From: Zea mays
Taxonomy: Eukaryota; Streptophyta; Magnoliopsida; Poales; Poaceae
DNA: 64,000 nucleotides
Assembly (NCBI RefSeq): GCF_902167145.1
Contig: NC_050097.1
Location: 145,477,982-145,541,981 of the forward strand
Direction: 5' to 3'
A model generated the notes under the pieces. The model was not told where the DNA came from. It was given only the letters and a program-made list of their open reading frames with translations, and ran no database searches. This document shows positions 22,324 through 32,915 of the stretch, piece after piece (within the stretch, counting starts at the first letter, position 1; each line of letters opens with the position of its first letter). The translations under genes and the position numbers were made by a program.

Positions 22324-22780
22324 ACCTTCGAATGGATTATCCTTAAAAAATCCATTTGAAGGTTGGGGGCTACACCCATTGGGTGCACCTCCGGTGCACC
22401 CCATGGATTATCATTCCAAGCCGAGATAGTGCCGACTTCTAAGGCGTGGGACAAGATTAAAAGACCAACCCTCAACCAAGATGCAGGAGCACAAATGGAG
22501 ATAATTTCTGGGGAAGACCTTCGAGTAGATTATTTTCTAAAATCTACTCAAAGCTCGGGGGCTACACCCATTGGGTGCACCTCCGGTGCACCCAATGAAG
22601 TTCAGAATCCTACAAATTGAAATGCCGACCTCTAAGGCACAAGCATGAAACTAAGCTTCGGTCAAATGAGTGATCGGAGCAAGAGAAGACAACAGGAAGT
22701 CATTTTTCTTCAAAACACCTGCAAGATGGCCTGGGATCTTTGGGCTGATTACCTCTAAATTAACCCAAAGATCGGGGGCT
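22324..22780 (+). repeat. three hairpin-plus-polypurine modules, the last being the polypurine tract
   Basis: Module 1: ACCTTCGAATGGA (22324-22336) pairs with TCCATTTGAAGGT (22351-22363), then TGGGGGCT. Module 2: CTTCGAGTAGATT (22519-22531) pairs with AATCTACTCAAAG (22541-22553), then CTCGGGGGCT. Module 3: GATCTTTGGG (22735-22744) pairs with CCCAAAGATC (22764-22773), then GGGGGCT, after which the 3' LTR begins at 22781. Modules 1 and 2 are followed by the same near-palindrome (ACACCCATTGGGTGCACC). Stem sequences are unrelated; the pairing and purine tract are kept. Confidence 0.85.
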
Positions 22781-23413
22781 TGTGGGGGATAGATATCCCC
22801 CGGGTCCACTAACGGAGTAAAAGACCTCACGAAAGGCCCAAGGGCCCAATAAATCGTAAGGTCATTCTTTCGTGGGCCTGGGGAGAGACAACCAACAAAG
22901 CAGAGCGACGTGAGACCGGATTGGTGCAAACCCGGACGGCCCACAACGTCGAACGAGTAAATCGCAACAGAGACCCGACTTTCCCGTGCTGAAGCTCCCA
23001 TGCAACGGAGCCATGCGAGGATAAGTCGGCAAGGTTTACGTAGGGATAAACTCAAGAGGTTCACTACCTTTTAGCTACTTGTTGTTATCATATCCACGTG
23101 TACTGCCCCACGGTCGAGTATATAAGGCCTAGGGGGCACCCCTTCAGAACGATCGACCCTATCTTACTTAGCCACCCACATCAACTCTCTGTGTCTTCAA
23201 TCCAGAGAGCCCTCTTGTAACCCCGCTCACCAAGCATACTCACCAGGACGTAGGGTGTTACGCACCTCTAAGCGGCCCGAACCTGTAAATCTTGTCCACT
23301 GTCCCTCGTGCGATCGGCACGAACCATTTTGCTGCAGTCGTCGACACCGTCCTACTCCTAGAAACACCTTGAGGGGCAACCCCGGGTGTGCGGTCGGACC
23401 CAAAACACCGACA
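22781..23413 (+). repeat. 3' LTR of the Grande-like element
   Basis: 633 bp, same ends as the 5' LTR, TATA box at 23119-23126, followed by the duplicated target site gttag. It differs from the 5' copy at four positions. Confidence 0.96.
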
Positions 23414-23418
23414 GTTAG

Positions 23419-23838
23419 CGAAGAAGATCCCCAACACTAACCGCTAACCTCTAACCTGAATCCAAAAAGGTACTCAGAATAGCAGACCAGGGACAAATGA
23501 TGAAATCTGAAGACGTCAGGGTGGTTAGGGAAGAAGACCCCAAACCTTAACCCTAGCCTAAACTGAAGCCCCCTCGATATGATAAGGCCAAAGGGGATGA
23601 AGAACTTACCTAAGATCCAGTTCTGTCGTCGACGATGAGGTTGAAGTAAAGTTCCACCACTCGACATTGTGCGGGTGCACGCCTAGAGGGCCAAGATGTC
23701 TTCACGATGACCACTCGATGATGGTGAGTCTACTCAAGGGGAGTGCACTCGCTAGCAAAGTGTCGCAAGGGTGACACCACTCAATGCTCACTGGACCTTG
23801 GGAAGAACAAAGAAGAATAGAGAGGAGAAGATAGCTCA
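23419..23838. other. flanking DNA, nothing recognised
   Basis: AT/GC-mixed single-copy-looking sequence after the retrotransposon. Short ORFs have no recognisable content. The flank before the element (7871-8019) continues here across the target duplication. Confidence 0.4.
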
Positions 23839-23846
23839 GGACCGAG

Positions 23847-24376
23847 TAGGGATGACAATGGGTCAGATTGGGGTCGGGCGGAGAAAAAACCCATCCACGA
23901 CCGCACTCTGTGAAGTCTACCTAAAATCGCCAGCTATCACACCCAGACGTGCAATTCCATGCTCATACCTGAATCCATCAGGTCAAGTGGGTTTCAGGTC
24001 ACCCATGAGTTTTTACTCAGTGTATACTTTTAAACAATAATTCAGCTATAAGGAATTAAGTACGAGCAATAACTGAGTTATATCTATGAATTTTAAGCCT
24101 TCTCGTGTCGAGTAGCAACAAAACATTTCATGAATCATTAGCCAAGTTACTTATTTAATATAATTATTATTGTATCTTAATATTTTTTGTGCAAAAAAAA
24201 GAATGAGCCAAATTTCGGGTCGGTTGTGGGTCATCCACGAGTTGGAATAGAAACCCACACCCACAACTATGAAACTTGGGGTCAGGTGCGGGCGGGTCAA
24301 AATCTTCCTTAAACCAACACCATCGGGTCGGGTTACCCATCGAGTTTTGGGTTTGTGGGTTAAATTGCCATCTCTG
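23847..24376. mobile_element. hAT-like non-autonomous element
   Basis: Starts TAGGGATGACAAT and ends ATTGCCATCTCTG, imperfect terminal inverted repeats (11 of 13). Flanking 8-mers ggaccgag and tgacctag match at six of eight positions, the hAT duplication length. Subterminal GGGTCGGG/CCCACCC-like motifs occur at both ends. No transposase ORF. Ends are from inspection only. Confidence 0.5.
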
Positions 24377-24384
24377 TGACCTAG

Positions 24385-25410
24385 GTTTTCCTTGGTGCGT
24401 AGAAAATTCTATTCTATGCCTCGACCAAATTGATGTCGGATATCCGACAGGATCGGTTAGATGCATGGCCCAGACCTATAGGTTGTGGCCTAGGCATGGG
24501 CACACGACTGTGGGGTTCTTTCTAAGTCGCATAAAGTGGGACCAAAAGCAGCCGATGGCCCTGCACAGCCCCCTTTGGATCGAGACCGAAATTATGTAGA
24601 GGGCTTAATTCAGCTAAATTGTTCTCAAAACTTATTTCCCCCTTTTCTAAATATGCAAATTAAAATAAAAAATGAGATTAAGAGGAAGGAAAAGTGAAAG
24701 GATGGAAGGAAACAAATTATATAAGCACGCAACAAAAAAAACAAAAATATTTATAGAATATATTTTTTCTTCTACGTAATTAGAATTTAGTTATGCATTT
24801 ATTGTGTTAATTCGAAGCCAACGTGAGTTTTTTATCCAATTATGCATAAACTATAGAACATTTATGGCATATTTGTATTTTGACCAAAGTTGTCACATTT
24901 TTATGCTCATCCAACGATAACTTAGAAATTTAGAATAAAGAAAGAGGTACTCAGTTGCATGATTATTTTTGGCCAAATTTGAATTTTAATTTATGCAAGC
25001 AGTACTCTGTTTTTAGATCCCCCCCTGAATATTAACGTACGTACGTACACTTACATTGCCGTACAACTTACATTTTGAGCGAACTGAATGCCTGCGGTAA
25101 ATTAAATTTGGATTCAAGTCTAGTTAATGGACATAGTACGTATTGCTCTGCCCGGCCCTAGCCTTGCGTACAAAGATGGCAAACGCAATGTACAGTGCTG
25201 TAATCGACAAATTAATCATGCATCGGCGTCCGCACAGTAAAGTAAAGCAAAGCAGGGGCGGTAAACTTGCATGCATCTCGTCTCAATCGATCGGCGATCG
25301 CAGATCTCGTACGATGTCCAATCATAGCTTGCACGAAACATCCATATCCGTCGTCTACCTCACCTGTCTCTCTCCGTTACATTGCATGCTTGTCGCTACT
25401 AGTAGGATAT
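24385..25410. other. AT-rich intergenic DNA
   Basis: No ORF with a recognisable domain and no clear repeats. A run of CGTACGTACGTAC-like sequence occurs near 25035. Nothing else supported. Confidence 0.4.
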
Positions 25411-26020
25411 GAAATGATCGTGGCTCGTCGGCTCGTTCGATTTATAGTTAGCTTGGCTCGATTTGTATCAGACTTGTTTGAATTTTTCACGATCTAAGCT
25501 GACATTTTAGCTCAGTTCGTTAACGAGCCACCTCAGATAGTTAATAAGCTAGCTCACAAGCTAAATGAACTATCACATTTCATCAAAACAAAACTATATG
25601 CATATATCATTTATGTAATAATTGATTAACATGTTATATGTATGTGTATGTGTGTTGTTTATGACTTATGAGTTAAACTAACGATTGATGAATTATGTCT
25701 ATGTGCTAAATTGGTCTATACGTATATAACTGTTGTTAAACTGATGAACACGTGTGTAAATTGTGAATTGATGAGTTGTGTTAATTTGGTGTTACATTGA
25801 TATGGCCTGTGAAATTATGAGTATAATTACTATTTTCTATTGTTAAATTAGTTTAACATTAAGTAAAAATTGATTATTATATATAAATTGTTTTTTCTGC
25901 TATGTCGCGCGAGCTAAACGAGCCAGCTCGAGCTCGAAAACAAACCAAGCTAAGTTGACTATATGACTCGTTAGCTTAACGAACCGAGCCAAGTTACTAA
26001 CTTAACAAGTTAGTTCTAAC
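25411..26020. other. region with scattered GCTCGTT/AACGAGC motifs, possible decayed hAT-like MITE
   Basis: Motifs such as GGCTCGTCGGCTCGTTCGA at the left and ACGAGCCAGCTCGAGCTCG at the right resemble the ends of abundant grass non-autonomous elements, around an AT-rich core. Termini and target duplication could not be fixed. The Tourist-like MITE at 26024 is inserted at its right edge. Confidence 0.3.
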
Positions 26021-26023
26021 TTA

Positions 26024-26150
26024 GGGTCTGTTCGTTTACTCCGGAACGGTTCCATTGCAACCGTTTTGGTTGAAATGATAAGTTTATTTATACTAGCATT
26101 GATTAGTTGGAATAGTTCCTAGCCACAATCCGACGTAGCCGAACAGGGCC
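26024..26150. mobile_element. Tourist-like MITE (PIF/Harbinger type), 127 bp
   Basis: Starts GGGTCTGTTCG and ends CGAACAGGGCC, inverted repeats matching at 9 of 11 positions, flanked on both sides by TTA (26021-26023 and 26151-26153), the usual duplication of this superfamily. No coding capacity. Confidence 0.7.
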
Positions 26151-26153
26151 TTA

Positions 26154-26689
26154 GACAAGTTAAATTAAACTGACTCGATTTCTGGCCCTATTACCCGGAC
26201 CGCCCGGACTCTACCAATCGACCCCTTTCTCTGGCTTGCGGGTTTGGGGGGCCGTGTAACGTGTAGACCTCAGCGACCATTTGAAATCGCTTATTGCTGT
26301 CGCTGCACGCCCCGGCTCTATCGTTGCCACGCAAGCACTTGACGCGGACACGTAGGCAATATAAACTAGCTAGCAGCACTTGACGCCGATGCGTGGCTAA
26401 ACTACCACCCTGTGCTGACTAGTGACTCCAATCCGCTAGCTTCTGGTAGCTACGTAGTACTTTATATTTTACGTCCCTGTACAGTGTACATTCTTGATCA
26501 CGTATGCGTGGTGAAACTTATTGCTCAAGCTTCCAATCTCGACCGTACGTATCGCATGGTGTATATATATTGATCGACCACCGCCTCATGTTGCACAAAA
26601 ATAATAATATATATGAAGAATATTCAACGGCCGGCCAATCCGCCATTTGCTACATGTCTTGAAGATTTATTTAGACAGGAAATAGAATT
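26154..26689. other. intergenic DNA, nothing recognised
   Basis: Mixed-composition sequence with no gene or clear repeat. It precedes the left repeat array of the large nested element. Confidence 0.4.
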
Positions 26690-27530
26690 CGTTCTTAAAG
26701 CTTGTAGACGAATATAGGATCTCTCAATAGAGACTCGTTGAACCAATTTATAACATATACTGTACTATTATTAGTTATGCTATACGATGTAGATATTTAT
26801 GTATTGTGGTACACAGCGTAAAAAATATGTTTCCTACTGTATACGCACAAATTTAGGATGACAAGAATGTGCGTTGAAAGGAAAATAAATTGTATGCAAG
26901 AAAACAAAAGGTTTGATTTAAAATTCTTTATTTCGTTCATAAAAGTAGGATCTCTATAACAACCATGTAGGTAGGATCGTTGGAACCAGTTTATGATATA
27001 TACTGATACTAATTATGCTACACGATATAGATATTTATGTAGTGTGGCACACCGCGTAAAAAAAATCTATTTCCTCCTGCATGCGCACCAATTTAAGATA
27101 GCAACAATGTACGTTGAAAGGAAAGTGATTGTCATGTATGGAAACAAAAAAACTGATTTAAATGCTTAATTTCCTTCATAAATATAGGTTCTCTTCTACA
27201 ACCATACATCTAGACTTGTTAGAACCAATTTATGATATATTTAGACTAATTATAGTACACAATGAAGATATTTATGCACTGCGATACACTGTGTACAAAA
27301 TCTGTTTTCTGTTGCATACGCACAAATTTAGGATGGCAAGAATGTGAGTTAAAAAGAAATGAATTGACATGCATGGAAACAAAAAAAATCTGATTTTCAT
27401 TGCTTTATTTCGTCAATAAATATAGGATCTCTCCAACAACCATGCAGTTAGGTTCGCTAGAACTAGTTTATGATATATACTGATACTAATTATGCTACAT
27501 GTGGAAGTTATTTATGTATTGCGGTATACT
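26690..27530 (+). repeat. left array of ~240 bp tandem units
   Basis: About 3.5 units. Shared landmarks in each unit: ATAGGATCTCT, ACAACCATGCAG, AACCAGTTTATGATATATAC, ATTATGCTACACGAT, GTAGATATTTATG, GCACAAATTTAGGATG, TGGAAACAAAA. Units are clearly diverged from each other. A partial unit also occurs at 29165-29225. Confidence 0.85.
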
Positions 27531-27718
27531 ACATAAAAATCAACAAACGTTTACATAAAATATGAATAGAAATATCATAAACATATAAAAAGATGGAAGG
27601 AGAGACATGAACCGACAAATGTATTATAAAAACCTATTGACGTTGGCATAAATATGTATACATAATCGCATAAAAATAGGGTCGTCGATCCACCACCACT
27701 CGCGCCTAGGGAAGTCCG

Positions 27719-28126
27719 TCATCGTCGCTCACGCCTAGGGAAGGCCGGCGTCGTCGCCGGAGGTGGGACGCCAGCGGGAGCCACTCCGGGGCACGTGCCT
27801 ACTTGGAGCCGACGCCGCGTGCGTGCCTCCGGGATCCACCGCCGCGTGTGCGCCTCCTCGATCCACCGTCGCCACGTTCCCTCAGGGCAACCACCGCTGC
27901 TGCCGAAGCCTACGGCGCCTCGCGCAACCGCCGTCACCACCGGGGCTGGGGTGCACCGCCGCCGCTGGTCCGCTTCGGGAGCGTCACCGTCGCTCGATTC
28001 TAGGGGAGCGTTGTCGTCAGTTGCCCTCCTCATCAGGGCACCAACGCCGCTGGCCCCCGAGATCGCTGCTGCTCGCACACCCGAGGAAACCACCGCCTCC
28101 GCTCGCTCGCTCGAATGAACCGCCAC
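27719..28126 (-). other. GC-rich ORF of unknown nature (135 codons)
   Basis: Minus-strand ORF (MAVHSSERAEAVVSSGVR) that starts about 35-45 bp after a TATA box on the same strand (28161-28172). The translation is Ala/Arg/Pro-rich with an EAHTRRWIPEARTRRR stretch and no recognised domain. It could be a captured gene fragment or chance in GC-rich DNA. The promoter-like position is the only argument that it is expressed. Confidence 0.3.
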
Positions 28127-28160
28127 CCCGCTAAAACTTAATCCCTGGTGGCTTGTAGGT

Positions 28161-28371
28161 GTTTTTATAGCCGCCCGAACCTGATGCGGATGAACCGGAT
28201 GGTACCGTTAAGCCAGGACTTTCTGTAGTTATTAAAGGCCCAGGCTCCAAATATACAAACTATATATATAGTGTATATATTAAGAGCCCTGGGCTTCCAA
28301 TAACTAGAGGAAGCTCAGGTCGGACGGTGCAATCCGGTCGAGTCGGACCAGGTCCGGACATCTATAAAAGA
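28161..28371. promoter_or_regulatory. candidate divergent promoter with central palindrome
   Basis: TATAAAAACA on the minus strand (28161-28172) and CTATAAAAG on the plus strand (28362-28371) face outward. Between them an imperfect palindrome (about 28217-28330) has arms containing TAGTTATTAAAGGCCCAGG and CCTGGGCTTCCAATAACTA around an AT-rich loop with TATATATATA. This suits a head-to-head promoter at the centre of the inverted-array element. Confidence 0.45.
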
Positions 28372-28427
28372 AGATCTAGAGTCCTAGGGTTCAGTTTTTT
28401 ACGCTTCACACCGATTCATTAGCGACG

Positions 28428-28875
28428 GTGCGTGCGACAACAGCGCGTGCGACAAGGGCGGTTGCCCAAGAGCGTGCGCGGCGGTGGACCCCCAGCCGGT
28501 GGCCGCGGCTCCCTGACCTCGACGCGCGGTGGCGGCAGTTCCCCGATCCAGAGGGCGAGCGACAGCGGGGCCCTTGTGCGGGCAAGTGGCGGCACTTCCA
28601 AGGCCGGTGAGCAAGCGGCGCCCCTCGACGTGCGAGTACCGACGACGACACATGGGGCGCGAGGTTCGAGCGAGCGACGTCACGGAAGGCGCGAGGTGCG
28701 TGCAGCGATGATCGTGCGTGACATCCTCCGATCCGGCGCAGTTTGGGCGGCCCGTGTGACGACCTACATTTGTGCTTGTGTCATCGACGACGTCCTCCGG
28801 CCACTACCTCCTCCGATTCGTGTTTTCTTTTCGATTATTGTGTTTTATGCCTACCACATGTATTATTTACGCTAA
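28428..28875 (+). other. GC-rich ORF region of unknown nature
   Basis: Plus-strand frames open about 60 bp after the TATA-like box at 28362. The best (from 28432) reads Arg/Gly/Ser-rich then a hydrophobic end (RVFFSIIVFYAYHMYYLR). No domain recognised, and two other frames are also open, so coding status is doubtful. Confidence 0.25.
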
Positions 28876-28977
28876 AAACTGTACGATTTTATACTTGAAC
28901 ACGGAGTTCGTATATCAGTTTGTTGCATGCATATTTTTTGCATGCACATTGAAAAGGCAATTCCTTGATTTGTGCTG

Positions 28978-29160
28978 TTCATAATTATCATAAAAAATCA
29001 AATCATTTATGTCAGTAAATGCCAAATTTGTATGTCTGTCATAAAACTATCCCTAATTCCCGCATGTTCGTAATTATCATAAAAAATCAAATCAAATCAC
29101 TTATGTTCGTAAATGCTAGATTTTTACGTTTGCCATAAATTTGTCTCTAATTTCCGTTGG
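28978..29160 (+). repeat. two direct copies of a ~90 bp AT-rich unit
   Basis: Copies begin TTCATAATTATCATAAAAAA and TTCGTAATTATCATAAAAAA and both contain AAATCAAATCA, GTAAATGC and CATAAA. Non-coding, inside the inverted-array element. Confidence 0.7.
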
Positions 29161-29402
29161 CGTTCTTAGTTGAACTGATATATTATGCTACACGGTGTAA
29201 GTATTTATGCGACGTTGTATAAGAATTTATGCTCTATGTGACTCATGTCATCCAATTTTTTGCGCGCATGAACTGGAAAAGAAAATATAATCCAAAATTT
29301 GCGCGCATGCAATGGAAACTCACACGATTTGTCATAATTTTTGGATCTGCATAAAAATAGAAACCGCATGCTTGTGGCTGCCATGTTTTTAGGATCTGCC
29401 AT

Positions 29403-31077
29403 TGTCGGCGTTTCGAGACCGGGGGGTCCCTGGGCCGACGAGTGAAATGTCGCCGCGTGCCCCAGCCCAGATGGGTCGGCGCGAGGCCGAGCACGAAGGG
29501 GGGAGAAAGGTGGCCGGAGACGGGCGTGAGAGAGGTGGAAATCCCGCGGCCTTCGTGTTCGTCCCGCGCCCAGGTCGGGTGCGCTTGCAGTAGGGGGTTA
29601 CAAGCGTCCACGCGGGAGAGGGAGCGAGCGGCCTCACGCGAGCGCCTGTCTCGTCCTCGTCCCCACGCGGCCAACCCTCTATAAGAGGGCCCTGGTCCTT
29701 CCTTTTATAGGCGTAAGGAGAGGATCCAGGTGTACAATGGGGGGTGTAGCAGAGTGCTACGTGTCTAGCGGAGGAGAGCTAGCGCCCTAAGTACATGCCG
29801 TTGTGGCAGCCGGAGAGGTCTTGGCACCCAGTTCGTGTGGTGTCGTGGCCATCGGAGGAGCGCTGGAGCTTGGCGGAAGGACAGCTGTCGGGGCTGTTGA
29901 GTCCTTGCTGACGTCCTCTCACTTTCGTAAGGGGGCCGAGAGCCGCCGTCGTCAGGGAGCGTGCGGGGTGCCATCATTGCCTATCTGGCGGAGCGAGCCA
30001 GATGGGACACCGGTCTTGTTCCCCGTAGCCTGAGTCAGCTCGGGGTAGGGTAATGATGGCGCCTCCTGTTGACGTGGCTGGCCCGCGCCCTAGGTTGGGT
30101 GATGTGGAGGCTCCTCCGATGTCGAGGTCGAGTTTGTCTTCCGTGGCCGTGGTCGAGTCCGAGCCCCTGGGTCGGGCGAGGCGGAGACCGTCGGCTGAAG
30201 CTAGGGCTGAGTCCGAGCCCTGGGGTCGGGTGAAGCGGAGTTCGTCGTCTTCTGGGGCTGAGCCCAAGTCCGACCCCTGGGTCGGGCGGAGCGGAGTTCG
30301 CCGTCTTCCGGGACTTAGCCCGAGTCCGAGCCCTGGGTCGTGCGGAGCGGAGTTCGCCGTCTTCCGGGGCTTAGCCCGAGTCCGAGCCCTGGGTCGGGCG
30401 GAGCGGAGTTCGCCGTCTTCCGGGACTTAGCCTGAGTCCGAGCCCTGGGTCGGGCGGAGCGGAGTTCGCCGTCTTTCGAGGCTTAGCCCGAGTCCGAGCC
30501 CTGGGTCGGGCGGAGCGGAGTTCGTCGTCTTCTGGGGCTTAGCCTGAGCCCGAGCCCTGGGTCGGGCGGAGCGGAGCTTCCTATGGTGCCTGCGGCCGGG
30601 CCTGACTACCTGTCAGCCTCACTCTGTCAAGTGGCACCGCAGTCGGAGCGGCGCAGGCGGCGCTGTCTTTATGTCAGGCCGGTCAGTGGAGCGGCGAAGT
30701 GACGGCGGTCACTTCGGCTCTGTCGACTGAAGGGCGCGCGTCAGGATAGAGGTGTCAGGCCACCTTTGCATTAAATGCTCCTGCGATTTGGTCGGTCGGC
30801 GTGGTGATTTGGTCAGGGTTGCTTCTTGGCGAAGACATGGCCTCGGGCGAGCCGGAAATATGTTCGCCGCTGGAGGGGGGCCTCGGGCGAGGCGGAGATC
30901 CTCTGGGGTCGGCTGCCTTTGTCCGAGGCTAGGCTCGGGCGAGGCGTGATCGGGTCCCTCGAATGGACCGATCCCTGACTTAATCGCACCCATCAGGCCT
31001 TTGCAGCTTTATGCTGATGAGGGTTACCAGCTGAGAATTAGGAGCCTTGAGGGTACCCCTAATTATGGTCCCCGACA
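29403..31077 (-). repeat. 3' LTR of the Huck-like element
   Basis: Contains about seven 56 bp units around GTCCGAGCCCTGGGTCGGGC (30150-30575) and a minus-strand TATA box TATAAAAGG complementary to 29703-29709. Ends in ACCGGGGGGTCCC (plus) near 29420. The polypurine tract lies immediately right of it at 31078-31089. Confidence 0.94.
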
Positions 31078-31415
31078 GTAGCCCCCGAGCCTCGAAGGGA
31101 GTGTTAGCACTCGCTTGGAGGCTTTCGTCGCACTTTTTTGCAAGGGGACCAGCCTTTCTCGGTTGCGTTTTGTTCCGGTGGGTGCGCGCGAGCGCACCCG
31201 CCTGGTGTAGCCCCCGAGGCCTCGGAGGAGTGGTTTGACTCCTCCGAGGTCTTAATGCCTCGCGTAATGCTTCGGCTGGTCTGGTCGTTCCCTCATGCGA
31301 GCTGGTCGTAGCCCGGGTGTACGATCGGGTCCCAAGTTCTCGGGCTGGTATGTTGACGCTGTCAACGGTTTGGCCGGAGCCGGGTTTGCGAGAGCAGCCC
31401 CCGAGCCTCTGCACA
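31078..31415 (-). repeat. hairpin-plus-polypurine modules near the 3' LTR of the Huck-like element
   Basis: On the plus strand the tract reads GTAGCCCCCGAG. Module 1: tract 31078-31089 and a hairpin 31088-31123 (14 of 16 pairs, loop TTAG). Module 2: tract 31207-31218 and a perfect 12 bp stem CCTCGGAGGAGT/ACTCCTCCGAGG (31220-31249, loop GGTTTG). Module 3: tract near 31395-31405 with a weak 5 bp stem CCTCT/AGAGG. On the element's own strand each hairpin precedes its purine tract; module 1 is the functional tract. Confidence 0.82.
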
Positions 31416-31804
31416 GGACGAGAGGGCGATCAGGGACAGACTCGACTTTTTTACATACGCCCCTGTGTCGCCTTTCCGCAAGGAGGAGGGGGGAAAAGCG
31501 CCATGTTGCCCTCGGTGGGCGCCGAACATGGTGTCTCCGGTGAGCTGCAGGCGGGTAATCCGAGCGGACGTCCGTGCCCCATTCGCTAGGGGTCGGCTAG
31601 AGGCCCAGAGGCGCGCCCAAAAGTACCTGCGGGTGATCTGCCGGACCCAGTCCCCTGTCGACGGGTCCGAGGGCTCGATGCCTCCCTCTGATGGGATTCC
31701 GTTACAAGATCGTTCCCGCTGGTCTCGGAAATGCCCTAGGGTACCTCGGGAGCGTAGCCCGAGCCTTGGTTATGTATCGAACGTACCCATGGTCATCCCT
31801 CGCT

Positions 31805-32035
31805 CTGTGTCTGAGGCGGCTGTGAACCCTTCGGGAGCCAGCCTTCGAACCCCTGATCAGTAGTGGGCGCGGAGCCCGAGTATCCTGAGGCGGCCGTTGA
31901 ACCCTTCCGAGGGGTCGGCCTTCGAACCTCTGACCAGTAGTGGGTGTGGAGCCCACGTGCTCTGAGGCAGCTGTTGGACCCTTCCGAGGGGCCAGCCTTC
32001 GAACCTCTGATCAGTAGGGAGGCTTGGAGCCTGGT
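31805..32035. repeat. tandem array, three units of about 84 bp
   Basis: Each unit contains CTGAGGCGGCTGTGAACCC or a variant, then AGCCTTCGAACC and TGATCAGTAGTGGG. Non-coding, in the post-integrase region. Confidence 0.85.
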
Positions 32036-32915
32036 TCCTCCACGGGGAAGGATCCTTTTCGGGGTATCCCCCTTTCCCGGTCCCTGTTGTAAGAGAGAGA
32101 AAGAGGAAAAAAGGAAAAGGATACGAAATCGAACGACACGGCGTACCTTTTTTGACGCGGTCATTATGGCAAAGGCGAAGCGTCGCTCGCTTCTCCTGCC
32201 AGAGGCGCCGCCTGTCCCGCCGCGGAGTTAATGCGACGGGGCGAGTGGTTCGTGGGGCGGCCGTTGCGCGTGCGCGGGCCGTTCGAGGAACGGAACACGG
32301 GTGCGTCGTCTTCACGCCGTGAGAGAGGGTTCTCTCGCTGCCCCCGGATGGGACGTAAGCTTGGCTGACGACGTGACCGCTGCTCCTGCCCGCCTGCCAC
32401 CGCCATTACTGCCGGCCCATTTTTGGCCGCATTGACCGTTGCGCTAGGCTGGCGCTGCTGGGTCGTGCGCTGGGTCGCCTCGAGTCGCGGTATTGGTTCC
32501 ACAGTCGAGGAGGCGCGGTAGTGGCGCAAGTGGCGGTGCAGTTGCTTGCACGAAGCATCCGGCGCGCCGGTTGCATGATGCGTGGGCCTGGGCCTCCATG
32601 CTGGGCGTGTTGGAAGTCGGAGAAGTGCGCCCACTTGGCGCGGTTGCATGCCGCCTGCAAGGCTGCCCGCCCTTTCGCCCGCTGGTTTGGGCAGAAGTGG
32701 AGAGCCGCTTGTAACCACTGGGCGGTTGCACGCACCGTGCGCGGCGGTTTGGCTTCTTCTGCCCTAGGCCGGCTTGCATGACGTGTGGGACCCAGCCCCC
32801 GCGCCGTAGGGGGAGGACCTTGGAGCGTGCCGGAGAAGACTCAGCCGCCGACGGTTGGGGACGCAAGTAGGGAGAGTCGCCTTTAAAAGGAGGGTGACCC
32901 CCTTGAAAGGCGACC

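Larger units (their letters stand above)
8025..23413 (+). mobile_element. full-length Grande-like Ty3-gypsy (Tat lineage) LTR retrotransposon
   Basis: Both 633 bp LTRs are present, flanked by the 5 bp target duplication gttag (8020-8024 and 23414-23418). Internal order: primer binding site, gag, protease, reverse transcriptase, RNase H, integrase (to 15995), then 6.8 kb without sense coding but with tandem arrays and two antisense genes, then the polypurine tract. Antisense genes after integrase and LTRs near 600 bp fit Grande of Zea from memory. By hand count the LTRs differ at 4 of 633 positions; with the commonly used 1.3e-8 substitutions per site per year this gives about 0.25 million years. 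A solo LTR (8679-9953) is inserted in it; without that and its duplication the element is about 14.1 kb. Confidence 0.95.
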
